A stretch of DNA of 64,000 nucleotides from an uncultured Bacteroidales bacterium (GTDB taxonomy: Bacteria > Bacteroidota > Bacteroidia > Bacteroidales > Bacteroidaceae), in the NCBI GenBank assembly GCA_902800305.1, contig CADCDP010000006.1, positions 1-64,000 of the forward strand. Reading direction: 5' to 3'. Within the stretch, counting starts at the first letter, position 1; the number at the start of each line of letters is the position of its first letter. The translations under genes were made by a program, and so were the position numbers. Under the pieces are notes generated by a model. It was not told where the DNA came from and searched no databases. It was given only the letters and a program-made list of their open reading frames with translations. Below, in pieces: positions 6,534-17,141 of the stretch.

Positions 6534-9497
6534 ATGAACAAACGCTTTTGTACATTGGGACAGTATGCCGCTAAGGCATTCTTCCTATTTGCCGTGTGCG
6601 GAGCGACATACTCGTGCAAGGACGACTACACGCTGGACGACTCGAATCCGTCGTGGCTGGGGTCGAGCATCTACGAGTATCTCGACGAACAGGGCAACTA
6701 CACCAACTTCGTGAAGCTCATCGACGATTTGGGCTATAAGGAGGTGTTGGCTCGCACAGGCTCGAAAACGCTCTTCGTGGCCGACGACGAGGCTTTCTCG
6801 ACGTTCTATCGGAGCAATGCGTGGGGCGTGAGCAGCTATGAGCAGCTGACGAAGAGTCAGAAGAAGCTGCTGATGAACAGCGCAATGGTGAACAACGCTT
6901 ATCTGCTGGAGATGATGTCGAGCACTCCTGCTGGGAGTGGCGACAACGACCAACCAGAGAAGGGTCAGGCTTTGAGGCGCGAAACAGCTGCCGACGTGAC
7001 CGACTCTGTGCCACATCTCTTTGCCGCCGACCTGCCCGTGAGTTACAATCCCGACGACAAGGACTATTGGGCACGTTTCCGCACGGGCGAAAAGGGCATC
7101 TACATTGCGCTGGATGCCACCACGCCGATGATGACGCATTTCTTGGCCACGCAGATGGCTAATAAGGGCATCACGGACGAGGATTTTGCCATCATCACAG
7201 GACAGACGCGTGAGAAGAACGATGCGTTTGTGTATGACAGCAAGGTGCTTCAACAGGACATCACGTGCCAGAATGGTTACGTGAACCGCTTGGACAAAGT
7301 GCTGGTGAATCCGCAGAACATGGCTGAGGTGTTGCGTACGAATGGCAACACGAAGATTTTCAGCCACATGATTGACCGCTTCTCGGCTCCGTTCTACAGC
7401 AGCACATTGACTGACCGCTACCGTCTGATTTACGGCAACGCAGTGGATTCGGTGTTCCAGAAGCGTTACTTCTCCACCCGTTCGCAGGGCAATACGGAAC
7501 TGTACAGCGATGCTGGCACCGACCCTGTGGGCAACCCGAACGGCAACACGGTATTTAACGACAACGCCAACAAGCCGCTGCCTTACGACCCAGGATGGAA
7601 CACGTATGTGGCTGATTCTAAGACAGCAAAGGAGCAGGATATGGCTGCCATTTTCTGCCCTACCGACCAGAAGCTGATGGAGTACTTCTTCTCTGCTGAA
7701 GGTGGTGGACGCTTCTTGGTGAAGGCGTATGCACCCGACTTACTGAATCAGATTACTGAAACCACGACTGACTTAGATTTGGTATATCAAGCTATCGACC
7801 AGATACCACGCCAAACCATCCGTGCCTTGCTGGGCAACTTGATGAAGGAATCATTCATCAGCACCGTGCCAAGCAAATTTGAGACCATCAAGAACTCGGC
7901 ACAGGATGCTATGTTTGACGAGGCAAACGACTATCACCGTGGAAACATCCTGAAGGTGCTGTTGGCCAACAACGGTGTCATCTACCTGATGGACGAGGTG
8001 ACCACTCCTGCCGAATATGCGGCTGTGTCGGCTCCTGCCTACGTGGAGACAGACAAGCACATCTTCAACTGGGCGGTGCAGAGTCCTAACTTGGGTGGCA
8101 TCCCAACGAACTACTATGCTTACCTGTTGGCCATGAGTTCACGCTTCTCGTTCTTCGTGCCAAACGACGAGAACTTCTGGTACATAGACCCGCTGTCGTT
8201 CTATGCTCCCACGGTGGAGACCACGGCTTCGGGGACAGTGCTGGTGGGTCGTGCCTACAACTACACATGGGACACGACGAACTCACGAGTGCGTGTGGCT
8301 TCTTATCAGTATCGCTACGACATCACCACAGGCAAGGGTGAGTTGGGACAGATTGTCTCGACAGAAAACGTGGGCGAAACTTGCTACGGCAACCGTCTGA
8401 AAGACATGCTGGAGACGCACACCATCATCCACGAGGACAACACCGAGGTGACTGGCATCGACGAGACCCAGACAGGTGCGGAGTGTGACAAGCACTACTT
8501 CGTGACCAAGAACAATGCTGTGCTCTACGTCGATAACGCTGCCCGACGCACCAACGGTATGACCGTGAAGGGTGGTTGGCAGATGGCCAACGACGAAGAA
8601 AGCAAGGTGATTGGATTCGACGACAAGTCGGCACAGACGAACGGCTATGGTAACGGTTTCGCCTACATGATTGACAAGCCGCTCATCCCCACCATCGAAT
8701 CCGTCTATTCCGCTTTGTACAACACGCCTGACTTCTCCAAGTTCTTCGAACTCTGCCAGACGGATGCCGAAGTGCTGAAGGAGATGGGTGTCACTTCCAC
8801 GACGGAACAGGCCAAGTACAACATCTTCGTGAACAACAAGGGTCTGCCCTGCTACGACAAGAACACCGGCACGATGGTCAACTCAGCCACCAACGTGCGC
8901 TTCTTCAACAACTACCGCTACACCGTCTATGTGCCCACCAACGATGCCATCGCCAAGGCAGAGGCAGCAGGACTTCCCACATGGCAAGACATCCGCGACC
9001 TGCTGGAGCTTGACCTCGAAGACGAGGAAAAGTCCGACCTTACTCAGGAACAGGAGGATGCTCGCAACTTGAAGGCAAAAGCTATGGCAACGGCCATCGT
9101 GAACTTTGTGAAGAATCACTTCCAGGACAACTCCATCTTCGCCGATGTGCCTTCCATCTCGCAGACCTACTACGAGACTTCCACCATCAACAGCGAGACA
9201 GGTGTCTATTGCAAGGTGAGTGTGGCCAGCGCGGGCAACGGCACCCTCTCTGTGACCGATGCCAACGGCAAGACCTGCCACATCAACGGCCACAAGAACA
9301 TCATTGCACGTGACTACATCACCAAGGGAAATGCCAGCGCCATCCAGAACACCATCAGCTCCAGCTCGTCGGCTGTCATCCACGGCATCGACGGGGTGCT
9401 CGACTACAAGGCGTATGACAACAATCGCTACGACTCCGACTGGGCAACCTCAGCCAAGGCACGTGCCTATCTGAAAAAATATCAACTGCTTCAATAA
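6534..9497 (+). CDS. Surface lipoprotein with about four fasciclin (FAS1) domains
   Basis: 987 residues. The signal peptide ends in lipobox ATYSC (Cys28) followed by KDD, the acidic pattern of Bacteroidetes surface-export lipoproteins. FAS1-like units can be placed at about 38-260 (NFVKLIDDLGY then TLFVADDEAF), 270-500 (IFCPTDQKLMEYF), 505-670 (FSFFVPNDENFWYIDP) and 720-960 (YTVYVPTNDAI, ending VIHGIDGVLDY). FAS1 domains mediate protein or glycan adhesion. It opens an operon with SusC 21 bases downstream, and with SusD and two more fasciclin lipoproteins. It likely sits on the cell surface as an accessory binding protein for the SusCD transporter. The ligand is unknown. Confidence 0.85.
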   Translation: MNKRFCTLGQYAAKAFFLFAVCGATYSCKDDYTLDDSNPSWLGSSIYEYLDEQGNYTNFVKLIDDLGYKEVLARTGSKTLFVADDEAFSTFYRSNAWGVSSYEQLTKSQKKLLMNSAMVNNAYLLEMMSSTPAGSGDNDQPEKGQALRRETAADVTDSVPHLFAADLPVSYNPDDKDYWARFRTGEKGIYIALDATTPMMTHFLATQMANKGITDEDFAIITGQTREKNDAFVYDSKVLQQDITCQNGYVNRLDKVLVNPQNMAEVLRTNGNTKIFSHMIDRFSAPFYSSTLTDRYRLIYGNAVDSVFQKRYFSTRSQGNTELYSDAGTDPVGNPNGNTVFNDNANKPLPYDPGWNTYVADSKTAKEQDMAAIFCPTDQKLMEYFFSAEGGGRFLVKAYAPDLLNQITETTTDLDLVYQAIDQIPRQTIRALLGNLMKESFISTVPSKFETIKNSAQDAMFDEANDYHRGNILKVLLANNGVIYLMDEVTTPAEYAAVSAPAYVETDKHIFNWAVQSPNLGGIPTNYYAYLLAMSSRFSFFVPNDENFWYIDPLSFYAPTVETTASGTVLVGRAYNYTWDTTNSRVRVASYQYRYDITTGKGELGQIVSTENVGETCYGNRLKDMLETHTIIHEDNTEVTGIDETQTGAECDKHYFVTKNNAVLYVDNAARRTNGMTVKGGWQMANDEESKVIGFDDKSAQTNGYGNGFAYMIDKPLIPTIESVYSALYNTPDFSKFFELCQTDAEVLKEMGVTSTTEQAKYNIFVNNKGLPCYDKNTGTMVNSATNVRFFNNYRYTVYVPTNDAIAKAEAAGLPTWQDIRDLLELDLEDEEKSDLTQEQEDARNLKAKAMATAIVNFVKNHFQDNSIFADVPSISQTYYETSTINSETGVYCKVSVASAGNGTLSVTDANGKTCHINGHKNIIARDYITKGNASAIQNTISSSSSAVIHGIDGVLDYKAYDNNRYDSDWATSAKARAYLKKYQLLQ

Positions 9498-9518
9498 CAC
9501 TTACATAGAACAAACATT

Positions 9519-12500
9519 ATGAACAAGATTAAGTTTATCATCTCATCCATCGTGCTGTTCTTCTGTGTAAGTTCAGCAATGGCGCAACAGCGACGCATCA
9601 CGGGTTATGTCTATGACGACATGGGCGGCATCATGATGGCAAACGTCGTGGAGCGCGACAACAACAACCGTATCGTGGAGGCAGCCGTGACCGACATCAA
9701 CGGTAACTTCTCGATGGTCATCAAGAACCCCAAAGACAAGCTCGTGGTCAGCTACGTGGGTTACAAGCCCTGGAGCCAAGTCATCGGCAACACCACCAAG
9801 TTCAACATCCGTCTGCAGGACAACACCCAGCTGACCGAGGTGGTGGTGAAGGCCAAGCCCATGACCCGCAGCAACGGTATGTCCATTCCGCTGAAGGAAA
9901 TCTCCGTCGCCACTCAAACCATGAACATGGACGACGTGGAGGGTCTCTCCTTCACCTCTGCCGACGAAGCCCTGCAGGGTAAGATAGCAGGTCTCGACAT
10001 CATCGCCAATTCAGGCAACCTCGGTGCAGGTACTTCCATGCGTATGCGTGGTGTCAGCACCATCAACGGTTCGGCAGAGCCACTCATCGTCGTGAACGGC
10101 AACATCTTTGACCTGCCCGACGATGTGTCGCAGGTCAATTTCGAAGACCTCGACAACGAGGAACAGTTTGCCACCCTGCTCTCCGTCAACACCGAAGACA
10201 TTCAGGACATCAAAGTGCTGAAAGACGCAGCCGCCACCGCCATCTGGGGTTCACGCGGTGCCAATGGTGTGATTGAAATTACCACACGCCGTGGTGTCAG
10301 AGGCAAGACCAAAATCAACTTCTCCTACAAGTTCACAGGTTCGTGGATGCCTTCTGGCCTGAATATGCTCAATGGCGACGGCTACACCATGATGCTCAAA
10401 GAGGCCTACTTCAACCCGAAGCAGAACACAGCCACCTCCGACATGGTGGAGCTGAACTACGACCAGTCCTACCCCGTGCAGTTCTACAACTTCAACAAGA
10501 ACACCGATTGGATTGACGCTGTCAACCAGTTCGGCCAGAAGCACGACTACGGCATCACCCTCTCCGGTGGTGGCGAAAAGGCACGGTTCCGCATCTCAGG
10601 CAACTACAACCACCAGACGGGTACCATCATCAAGCAGACACTCGACCAGTTCACCACACGACTCGTGCTCGACTACGACGTGTCCGACCGCATCATCTTC
10701 TCCACCAACTTCTCGTTGGCCTACACCGACAACCACCGCAACTGGGACGGCAGCTCCACCTCCTCCATCCTCGGAAAGGCTTACAACGCCATGCCCAATA
10801 TGTCTATCTACGAATATGACCAGAACGGTGAACTGACGGGCGACTTCTTCAAGATGCTGCCCACCAACCCCACCAACTATCAGGGTGGCAACAACTACTA
10901 CTCCTCCTACTATCTCTCCGACATGAAGAACATCGGCAACCCTGTCGCCATTGCTCATCAGGCATTCAACAAACAATCCACCTACCGCATCAACCCACAG
11001 TTCAACCTCCAGTACAAACTGCTCGGCAAGGATGCTGACAGCCATCAGCTCAACCTCAATGCGGAGGTCTATATGGACATCTTCAACGAGTCGGACAACA
11101 CCTACTACCCCTCTTCCCTCACCACCGACTCTTGGTCGTCGGGTGTCAACCAAACCAGCAATCGCGAATATAAGTCGCTGGCACTCACCAACCGTGAGAA
11201 GCTCATCTTCATCCCTCACTTCAACGTCGATTGGATTACCGTGAGTGCGATGGGACAGTTTGAGTTCACGTCGGGCAACGGCACCGACCAATACCTGGCT
11301 CACAACGGACTTCCCACAGGATTGGATTCCTCCATCGCCGATGCCTACCTCACTTCCTCCACCTCTGGCACGAGTCAATGGCGCAGTGCCTCCATGCTCG
11401 GAAGTGCGCACCTCGGACTTTGGGACGGACGCTATGCCCTCGACGTGACCGTTCGACGCGACGGTTCCACCAAGTTCGGAGCAGGTCGCAAGTGGGGAAC
11501 CTTCCCTGGCATTTCTGGCCGTTGGAACATCAATCAGGAACCCCTCTTCGAGAAGCTGATGGCAGCCCTCGGACTCCCAGAAGGAACCATCTCCATGCTT
11601 TCCTTCCGTCCGTCTTGGGGACGTGTAGGTCGTCAGCCAGGTTCCGAGTATCTGATGTATAATAAGTATAGCAGCTACGGCGTTTACGGCTCAGGCAACA
11701 AGACCCAGTCAGCCATTTCTCCCGACAATCTCCGTCTGACGGACATCAAGTGGGAGACCACTTCGTCAGTCAACCTCGGAGCCAACCTCAACTTGTTCAA
11801 CGACTTGCTCCAGTTCGATTTCAACTACTACCGCAAGCAGACGAAAGACCTGCTCATGTCGGGAGTCGGCATACCTGGCTCCACAGGATTCGGCTCTTTA
11901 GGTTGGAAAAACGTAGGTGGTCTTCGCAACGAAGGTTGGGAACTCTATCTCAATACGGGTAAGTTTGCAAAAATCGGAAAATTCTCCATGACGGTCAACT
12001 TCAACATAGCCCAGAACGTGAACACTATCACGGAGATGGACCCGACTGTGCTGGCCAGTATGAATGGTGATTATGCCTACCGCAACGCCGACTACCTAAA
12101 GCGCATCCAGATAGGCAATGCCGTCGGTTCCATCTATGGTTTCCGCTACAAAGGCGTTTATCGCTACGACTACGACCACAGTGGCTACACCGACCTCTCC
12201 TATCAGACCTACGGCGACAACACGGCATACGCTGCTGCCCAGCGTGGTGAAAATGCGACCGTACCAGTGGCACGTGATGCCAACGGTGAAATTCTTTATG
12301 ACTCAAAGGGTAACCCGCTCCACATGTTCTTCAACTATGGCGGTGTCAACTATGAGTTTAAGGGTGGCGATGTCATCTACGAAGACGTGAACCACGACGG
12401 TCAAATCAACGAATTGGATATCGTTTATTTGGGCAACTCGAACCCGAAGATGAACGGAGGTTTCGGTTTGAACTTCAACTACGGACAGTGGTCGCTCAAA

Positions 12501-12941
12501 CTCTCGTTCAACTACCGTGTGGGTAACAGAATCGCGAACACAGCTCGTCTGCACAATGAGTCCATGCGTTCCAACATCAACCAGTCGCAAGCTGTCGCAT
12601 GGCGTTGGCGCAAGAATGGCGACATCACGGAGATACCGCGTGCTATGAACTCCAACATCGGTGCTTCCTACAATGCTTTGGCCAGCGACCGCTACGTGGA
12701 GAAGGGCAACTTCCTCCGTCTGCAATATATGCAGCTGGGTTACGCGCTCTCCAACAGAGTATGCAAAGACCTTGGCATCCAGAGCCTGCGCATCAACGCA
12801 TCAGCACAAAACCTCTTCTGCCTCACCAAATATACAGGTGTTGACCCCGAGGTTTCCTACGGAGCATGGGGCGTTTGCTACGACAACTCCAAAACCCCAC
12901 GCGCTAAGTCCTTTACTGTCAGCGTCAATCTTGGATTCTAA
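9519..12941 (+). CDS. SusC/RagA-type TonB-dependent outer membrane transporter
   Basis: 1140 residues. A signal peptide (1-22, cut after AMA) is followed by a carboxypeptidase-regulatory-like domain (about 25-100, RITGYVYDDMGG) and a TonB plug (about 115-250; ALQGKIAGLDI, TSMRMRGVSTINGS, and the SusC signature VLKDAAATAIWGSRGANGVI). A long beta-barrel ends in SFTVSVNLGF with a terminal Phe, as expected for BAM-inserted barrels. SusC forms a lidded import complex with the SusD encoded next. Energy would come from TonB-ExbB-ExbD; candidates for these lie at 36-42 kb. The substrate is not evident because no enzyme genes accompany the operon. Confidence 0.93.
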   Translation: MNKIKFIISSIVLFFCVSSAMAQQRRITGYVYDDMGGIMMANVVERDNNNRIVEAAVTDINGNFSMVIKNPKDKLVVSYVGYKPWSQVIGNTTKFNIRLQDNTQLTEVVVKAKPMTRSNGMSIPLKEISVATQTMNMDDVEGLSFTSADEALQGKIAGLDIIANSGNLGAGTSMRMRGVSTINGSAEPLIVVNGNIFDLPDDVSQVNFEDLDNEEQFATLLSVNTEDIQDIKVLKDAAATAIWGSRGANGVIEITTRRGVRGKTKINFSYKFTGSWMPSGLNMLNGDGYTMMLKEAYFNPKQNTATSDMVELNYDQSYPVQFYNFNKNTDWIDAVNQFGQKHDYGITLSGGGEKARFRISGNYNHQTGTIIKQTLDQFTTRLVLDYDVSDRIIFSTNFSLAYTDNHRNWDGSSTSSILGKAYNAMPNMSIYEYDQNGELTGDFFKMLPTNPTNYQGGNNYYSSYYLSDMKNIGNPVAIAHQAFNKQSTYRINPQFNLQYKLLGKDADSHQLNLNAEVYMDIFNESDNTYYPSSLTTDSWSSGVNQTSNREYKSLALTNREKLIFIPHFNVDWITVSAMGQFEFTSGNGTDQYLAHNGLPTGLDSSIADAYLTSSTSGTSQWRSASMLGSAHLGLWDGRYALDVTVRRDGSTKFGAGRKWGTFPGISGRWNINQEPLFEKLMAALGLPEGTISMLSFRPSWGRVGRQPGSEYLMYNKYSSYGVYGSGNKTQSAISPDNLRLTDIKWETTSSVNLGANLNLFNDLLQFDFNYYRKQTKDLLMSGVGIPGSTGFGSLGWKNVGGLRNEGWELYLNTGKFAKIGKFSMTVNFNIAQNVNTITEMDPTVLASMNGDYAYRNADYLKRIQIGNAVGSIYGFRYKGVYRYDYDHSGYTDLSYQTYGDNTAYAAAQRGENATVPVARDANGEILYDSKGNPLHMFFNYGGVNYEFKGGDVIYEDVNHDGQINELDIVYLGNSNPKMNGGFGLNFNYGQWSLKLSFNYRVGNRIANTARLHNESMRSNINQSQAVAWRWRKNGDITEIPRAMNSNIGASYNALASDRYVEKGNFLRLQYMQLGYALSNRVCKDLGIQSLRINASAQNLFCLTKYTGVDPEVSYGAWGVCYDNSKTPRAKSFTVSVNLGF

Positions 12942-12989
12942 CTTAAAAACTTAAGAACTTAAAAACTTAAGAACTTAAAGAACTAAAGA
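12942..12989. repeat. AT-rich 8-9-bp tandem tract between susC and susD
   Basis: Imperfect repeats of AACTTAAGA / AACTTAAAA fill almost the whole gap between the two genes and leave the A-rich start region of the next ATG. Confidence 0.7.
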
Positions 12990-12991
12990 AA

Positions 12992-14905
12992 ATGAAAAAT
13001 AGCATCAAACAATACATCCTTCGCACAGCTGTGTTAGCCCTTCCGCTTTGGGCGCTGGGAGCCTTCACTTCTTGCGAAGACTTCCTCACCATCACACCTA
13101 CATCGTCCATCGTGGAGGAAGAATTCTGGAAGGATAAGAACGACCTGAACAACGCCGTTATGGCTTGCTACAAGCGAATGGTTGACAATGACATCCTCGA
13201 AAAGTACATCTACTGGGGTGAGGAGCGTTCCGACAATGTGGAGCGTTCGAGTAGTGTGTCTGCCAATGGCCCTGTAGCCAACATCACGAACGCCAACCTC
13301 CTGCCAACCTACAACCAGTTCAGCTGGACATCCTTGTATAATGCCATCAACTATTGCAATAAGGTACTCGCTCATGGTCCCAACGTCATCAAGGTGGACG
13401 AAAGTTTCTCTGACAACGACTGGAGACCTATCCGCGCCGAGGTGGTTACCCTTCGTGCTTTGGCACACTTCTACCTTGTGCGCACTTTTGGCGAAGTGCC
13501 CTACATTACGGTAGATTACAACAACGACTCTCAGGAACTGCGTGCCCCACAATCCACCCAACTTGCCGTGCTCGACAGCATTGTGTCAGACCTTGAATCC
13601 ATCAAGAATGATGCCATGATAGATTATGGCAACAAAGTGGAAAACAAGGGTCGCATCACAAAGAAAGCCGTTTACGCTCTGCTTGCTGATGTTTACCTTT
13701 GGCGTGCATCCTACAAAGCAGGTGGCAACCAGCCTTTTACCAAAGTGACTCTGGCCAGCAATTACCAAGGTCCTCTGACTGAGGCTCAACTGACCTCACG
13801 CCACGAAGAGTATAGCACGACTGCTGAATCTGACTACCAAAAATGTATTGACTACTGTGACCAAATCATCGATATGGCTACAGAGGAGAGAATCAAGTAC
13901 CTGAACAAAAATGGTCTGAACATCGGTGGTGGTGACATTGATATTGAACTGGAAGATTTGCTGGAAACCAACGACCAGTCGGGAACCACCTATTCCACTT
14001 CTAATGGAGAAGCCTACCGTTCCTTGTTTGGTACAGGTAACTCTGATGAGTCCATCTTTGAATTACAGACAGATGGTATAACATACAGTAACTCCATGAT
14101 TACGAGCCTCTTCTGGAACATCAAGGAATCAAAGGCAGGTTCTCTGACGGGTGCCACAGCTTTGTTTGAAGGAGTCAACACCACGCCTAACACTACGGCA
14201 ACAGCTGTATTCACAAAAACAGATTATCGCCGATGGGAAAGCTTCATCTTCGACAAGATTGGACAGACGTCTTTTGACATTGGCAAATACATCCAACGCA
14301 ACGTCAGTCAGAAAAACACGTCCCCAACCAACGTCTATATGGCAGACAATACCGCAAATACTTTCAGAGTAGAGTCATCCATGCGCTCTGTGAGCAACCT
14401 CGATGCCCACTGGATTGTCTATCGTATGTCGGAAATCTACTTGATGAAGGCAGAAGCTATCACGCAACTTCACGACGACGAGGAGAATTTGAAAGATGCA
14501 TTTAAGTATGTACGTGAAGTGTTCAAGCGCAGTAACCCTATCGCCTATCAAGCCAACAACCCTTCAACCACGAAAGAAAACGACTCGCTGAAATTTACGA
14601 ACTTCTCCACCCAAGACGATATGGAGAAGCTGATTCTGGTGGAACGTCAGCGCGAATTTATCGGTGAAGGCAAACGTTGGTACGACCTTGTACGCTTTGC
14701 CCTCCGTCGTGGCAACACAGCTGATATGCTAGCTATTCTTTGCAAGAAATACGGTAGCGGTAGCAAAGCTGTTCAAGCCAAACTGGCTGACATGCAGGCA
14801 CTGTTCTCTCCTGTTTACAACAATGAAATCAAGAATAACAACTGGCTCTACCAAAACGGAGTATGGTCAGTCAATGAGACTTCTTCAAGAACTGATGACA
14901 TGTAA
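12992..14905 (+). CDS. SusD/RagB-type surface nutrient-binding lipoprotein
   Basis: 637 residues. The lipobox GAFTSC (Cys28) is followed by EDFL, an acidic surface-export pattern. The N-terminal SusD-like part contains FWKDKNDLNNAVMACYKRM, then the TPR-type helical core (EVVTLRALAHFYLVRTFGEV, matching the RA.FYL..L.G..P motif). The C-terminal RagB/SusD region carries VERQREFIGEGKRWYDLVRF, a signature of the family. It caps the SusC barrel encoded 50 bases upstream. The ligand is unknown. Confidence 0.93.
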   Translation: MKNSIKQYILRTAVLALPLWALGAFTSCEDFLTITPTSSIVEEEFWKDKNDLNNAVMACYKRMVDNDILEKYIYWGEERSDNVERSSSVSANGPVANITNANLLPTYNQFSWTSLYNAINYCNKVLAHGPNVIKVDESFSDNDWRPIRAEVVTLRALAHFYLVRTFGEVPYITVDYNNDSQELRAPQSTQLAVLDSIVSDLESIKNDAMIDYGNKVENKGRITKKAVYALLADVYLWRASYKAGGNQPFTKVTLASNYQGPLTEAQLTSRHEEYSTTAESDYQKCIDYCDQIIDMATEERIKYLNKNGLNIGGGDIDIELEDLLETNDQSGTTYSTSNGEAYRSLFGTGNSDESIFELQTDGITYSNSMITSLFWNIKESKAGSLTGATALFEGVNTTPNTTATAVFTKTDYRRWESFIFDKIGQTSFDIGKYIQRNVSQKNTSPTNVYMADNTANTFRVESSMRSVSNLDAHWIVYRMSEIYLMKAEAITQLHDDEENLKDAFKYVREVFKRSNPIAYQANNPSTTKENDSLKFTNFSTQDDMEKLILVERQREFIGEGKRWYDLVRFALRRGNTADMLAILCKKYGSGSKAVQAKLADMQALFSPVYNNEIKNNNWLYQNGVWSVNETSSRTDDM

Positions 14906-14970
14906 TGGAATGAAATGTAAAATATAAAATGTGAAAAAATCCATTCGGTCATAATTCAAAACAAAGAACA

Positions 14971-17067
14971 ATGAAACTCATTAATTATATCAAGAATTAT
15001 TGCGGCGCAACACTGCTTATGGCAGCGGCTGCCACAGTAACGCTGAACTCTTGTACGGAAAATATCGATGAGTCTGACCTCTACACCTTCACGGGTGAGA
15101 TGATGATTGACCACTTCGAGAATAATCCAGAGACTTTCAGCAGTTACCTCACCATCCTTGGCAAGGTACACCCCAGCAAACGTTCCACTTCCACGATGAA
15201 GGAACTCCTTGCTGCTCGCGGCCACTACACTTGCTTCGCTCCAACCAATGAGGCCATCCAGCTGTATCTTGACTCGCTCCAATCCATCGGCCAACTCGAA
15301 AGCAACCAGCTTGACCAAATCAGCGACTCTGTGGCTGAAGCCATTGTCTTCAACTCCATCGTACAGAATGGCGACAACGAGGCATACGCCACCACAGACT
15401 TTACGGAAGGTGCGTTGGGTACAACGAACATGAACGACCGTTACATCGACATCTCCTACAGCAACGACTCGCTCAACAACACCATCATCTACGTGAATGT
15501 TCACTCACGCATCATTGATGGAGACATCGAAGTGGAGAACGGATTCATCCACACGATAGACAGAGTGCTCTCCCCTTCTAACGTGTCTGTGGCAGACCTT
15601 GTCATCAACGCAGAAAACACCAGGTTCTTCGGTAGTTTGCTCCAGATGACGGGATGGGATGTCAAACTGCAAGCATACAAAGACGAAGCGTGGGAAGAAA
15701 AGTACGACGATATTCGTGGTACACAATACACGCATGGTTCATGGACAGGAATGTTCCCCAACCACCGTTATTTAGGTTATACTATCTTTGTGGAAACCGA
15801 CTCAGTTTTTGCTGCTCACGGCATTAACAATCTGGAAGACCTGAAGGAATGGCTCCAAGAACATGCCTACTACAACGATGACACCAGCAGACATACGGAA
15901 CCAAGCTATGGCGACGACTATGAAAACGAGGACAACGCAGTCAATCAGTTCGTTAGCTATCACCTGTTGCCCGAACTGCTCACCTTCGACAAATTGGTGA
16001 CTTTCGCCAACGAATATGGTTGTTCGGCTGGTACCATGAAGAACCGTACTGCCACCCAGTTCTACGTCAATGTGTGGGAATATTGGGAGACAATGGGCAA
16101 ACAACGCCGTTCGGTGAAGGTGACGGGTATAAGAGGCGAAAAGCGCATCAACCGTGCCTCTGTTTACAACCTCACCACCTATCGTGAGCGTTCGTCGGAA
16201 ATCACTATCCCTGGCATCAAGATTAATGCAAACAATGGTTCCTACAACAATCAGGCGTTGAACGGCTACTACTACCCCATCGACGACATTCTGGTTTGGA
16301 ATCAAGATGTGCCCAACAAGGTGCTCAACGAACGTATGCGTTACGACGTGACTTCGCTCTTCCCTGAGATGTTGACCAACAACATACGCCAGAACAGAAA
16401 CACCGACGAGTGCGCACAAGGCTACTGGTACTTGATGAACAATCAATTGGAGCACTACATTGACAACGTCGTTGCTATGTCTGCCGAAACAGAATTTATA
16501 TACCTTCCCAACCAAGGTTACTCTGGTGGTAGTAACTCATGGATGAACTACCAGATAGACGAATTCAACATCCAAGGTATCTTCGACTTCACAATGAAGT
16601 TGCCACCAGTGCCCTACACAGGAACCTACGAGCTTCGCTACGGTATCAATGCGAACGACAACCGTGGTATGGCACAGGTGTACATCGGAACCAACAAGGA
16701 TAACCTCCCAGCTATTGGTATTCCTCTCGACCTCCGTTCTTCATCAGGAACCAACCCAACAGCTACAGGTTGGGTGTCCGACGCCAATTTGGGTGATGAA
16801 GATGCCATCAATGAAAACGATAAAGCGATGCGCAACCTTAGCTTTATGAAAGGCCCCAAGTACATTCAGTTGGCAAATTCCACCAACCGCGATGAACAGA
16901 ATGCCCTCCGTAAGATTATCTACACAGGTCAGTTTGAGGCAGGAAAGACCTATTACATCCGCTTCAAGTCCGTTCTTTCGGGTACTAACTACGAATTCTT
17001 CTACGACTATCTGGAACTTGTGCCAAAGTCTGTCTATGCAGGTGACGAGGCAGAGGACAAATGGTAG
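14971..17067 (+). CDS. Fasciclin (FAS1) domain surface lipoprotein
   Basis: 698 residues. The lipobox VTLNSC (Cys28) is followed by TENIDESD. FAS1-like unit 1 (about 50-205) has MKELLAARGHYTCFAPTNEA and ends NGFIHTIDRVL, the classic end of a FAS1 fold. A second, more divergent unit (about 215-450) contains YTIFVETDSVFAAHGI. The last 150 residues (YTGTYELRYGINANDNRG to the end) look like a beta-sandwich. It lies between SusD and another fasciclin gene in the same operon and is likely surface-exposed. The gap to the next gene is a run of 8-bp ATGTGAAA-like repeats. Confidence 0.82.
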   Translation: MKLINYIKNYCGATLLMAAAATVTLNSCTENIDESDLYTFTGEMMIDHFENNPETFSSYLTILGKVHPSKRSTSTMKELLAARGHYTCFAPTNEAIQLYLDSLQSIGQLESNQLDQISDSVAEAIVFNSIVQNGDNEAYATTDFTEGALGTTNMNDRYIDISYSNDSLNNTIIYVNVHSRIIDGDIEVENGFIHTIDRVLSPSNVSVADLVINAENTRFFGSLLQMTGWDVKLQAYKDEAWEEKYDDIRGTQYTHGSWTGMFPNHRYLGYTIFVETDSVFAAHGINNLEDLKEWLQEHAYYNDDTSRHTEPSYGDDYENEDNAVNQFVSYHLLPELLTFDKLVTFANEYGCSAGTMKNRTATQFYVNVWEYWETMGKQRRSVKVTGIRGEKRINRASVYNLTTYRERSSEITIPGIKINANNGSYNNQALNGYYYPIDDILVWNQDVPNKVLNERMRYDVTSLFPEMLTNNIRQNRNTDECAQGYWYLMNNQLEHYIDNVVAMSAETEFIYLPNQGYSGGSNSWMNYQIDEFNIQGIFDFTMKLPPVPYTGTYELRYGINANDNRGMAQVYIGTNKDNLPAIGIPLDLRSSSGTNPTATGWVSDANLGDEDAINENDKAMRNLSFMKGPKYIQLANSTNRDEQNALRKIIYTGQFEAGKTYYIRFKSVLSGTNYEFFYDYLELVPKSVYAGDEAEDKW

Positions 17068-17070
17068 GAG

Positions 17071-17125
17071 AAATGTGAAATGTGAGATGTGAGATGTGAA
17101 ATGTAAAATGTGTAAAGTGAAAACT
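17071..17125. repeat. AT-rich 8-bp tandem tract (AAATGTGA-like)
   Basis: About six imperfect copies of an AAATGTGA/GAGATGTG unit lie between two fasciclin genes. Shorter versions occur at 14906-14940, 19015-19044 and 24527-24551, each directly after a stop codon of the same operon. Confidence 0.7.
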
Positions 17126-17141
17126 AAGAACTTAAACAACA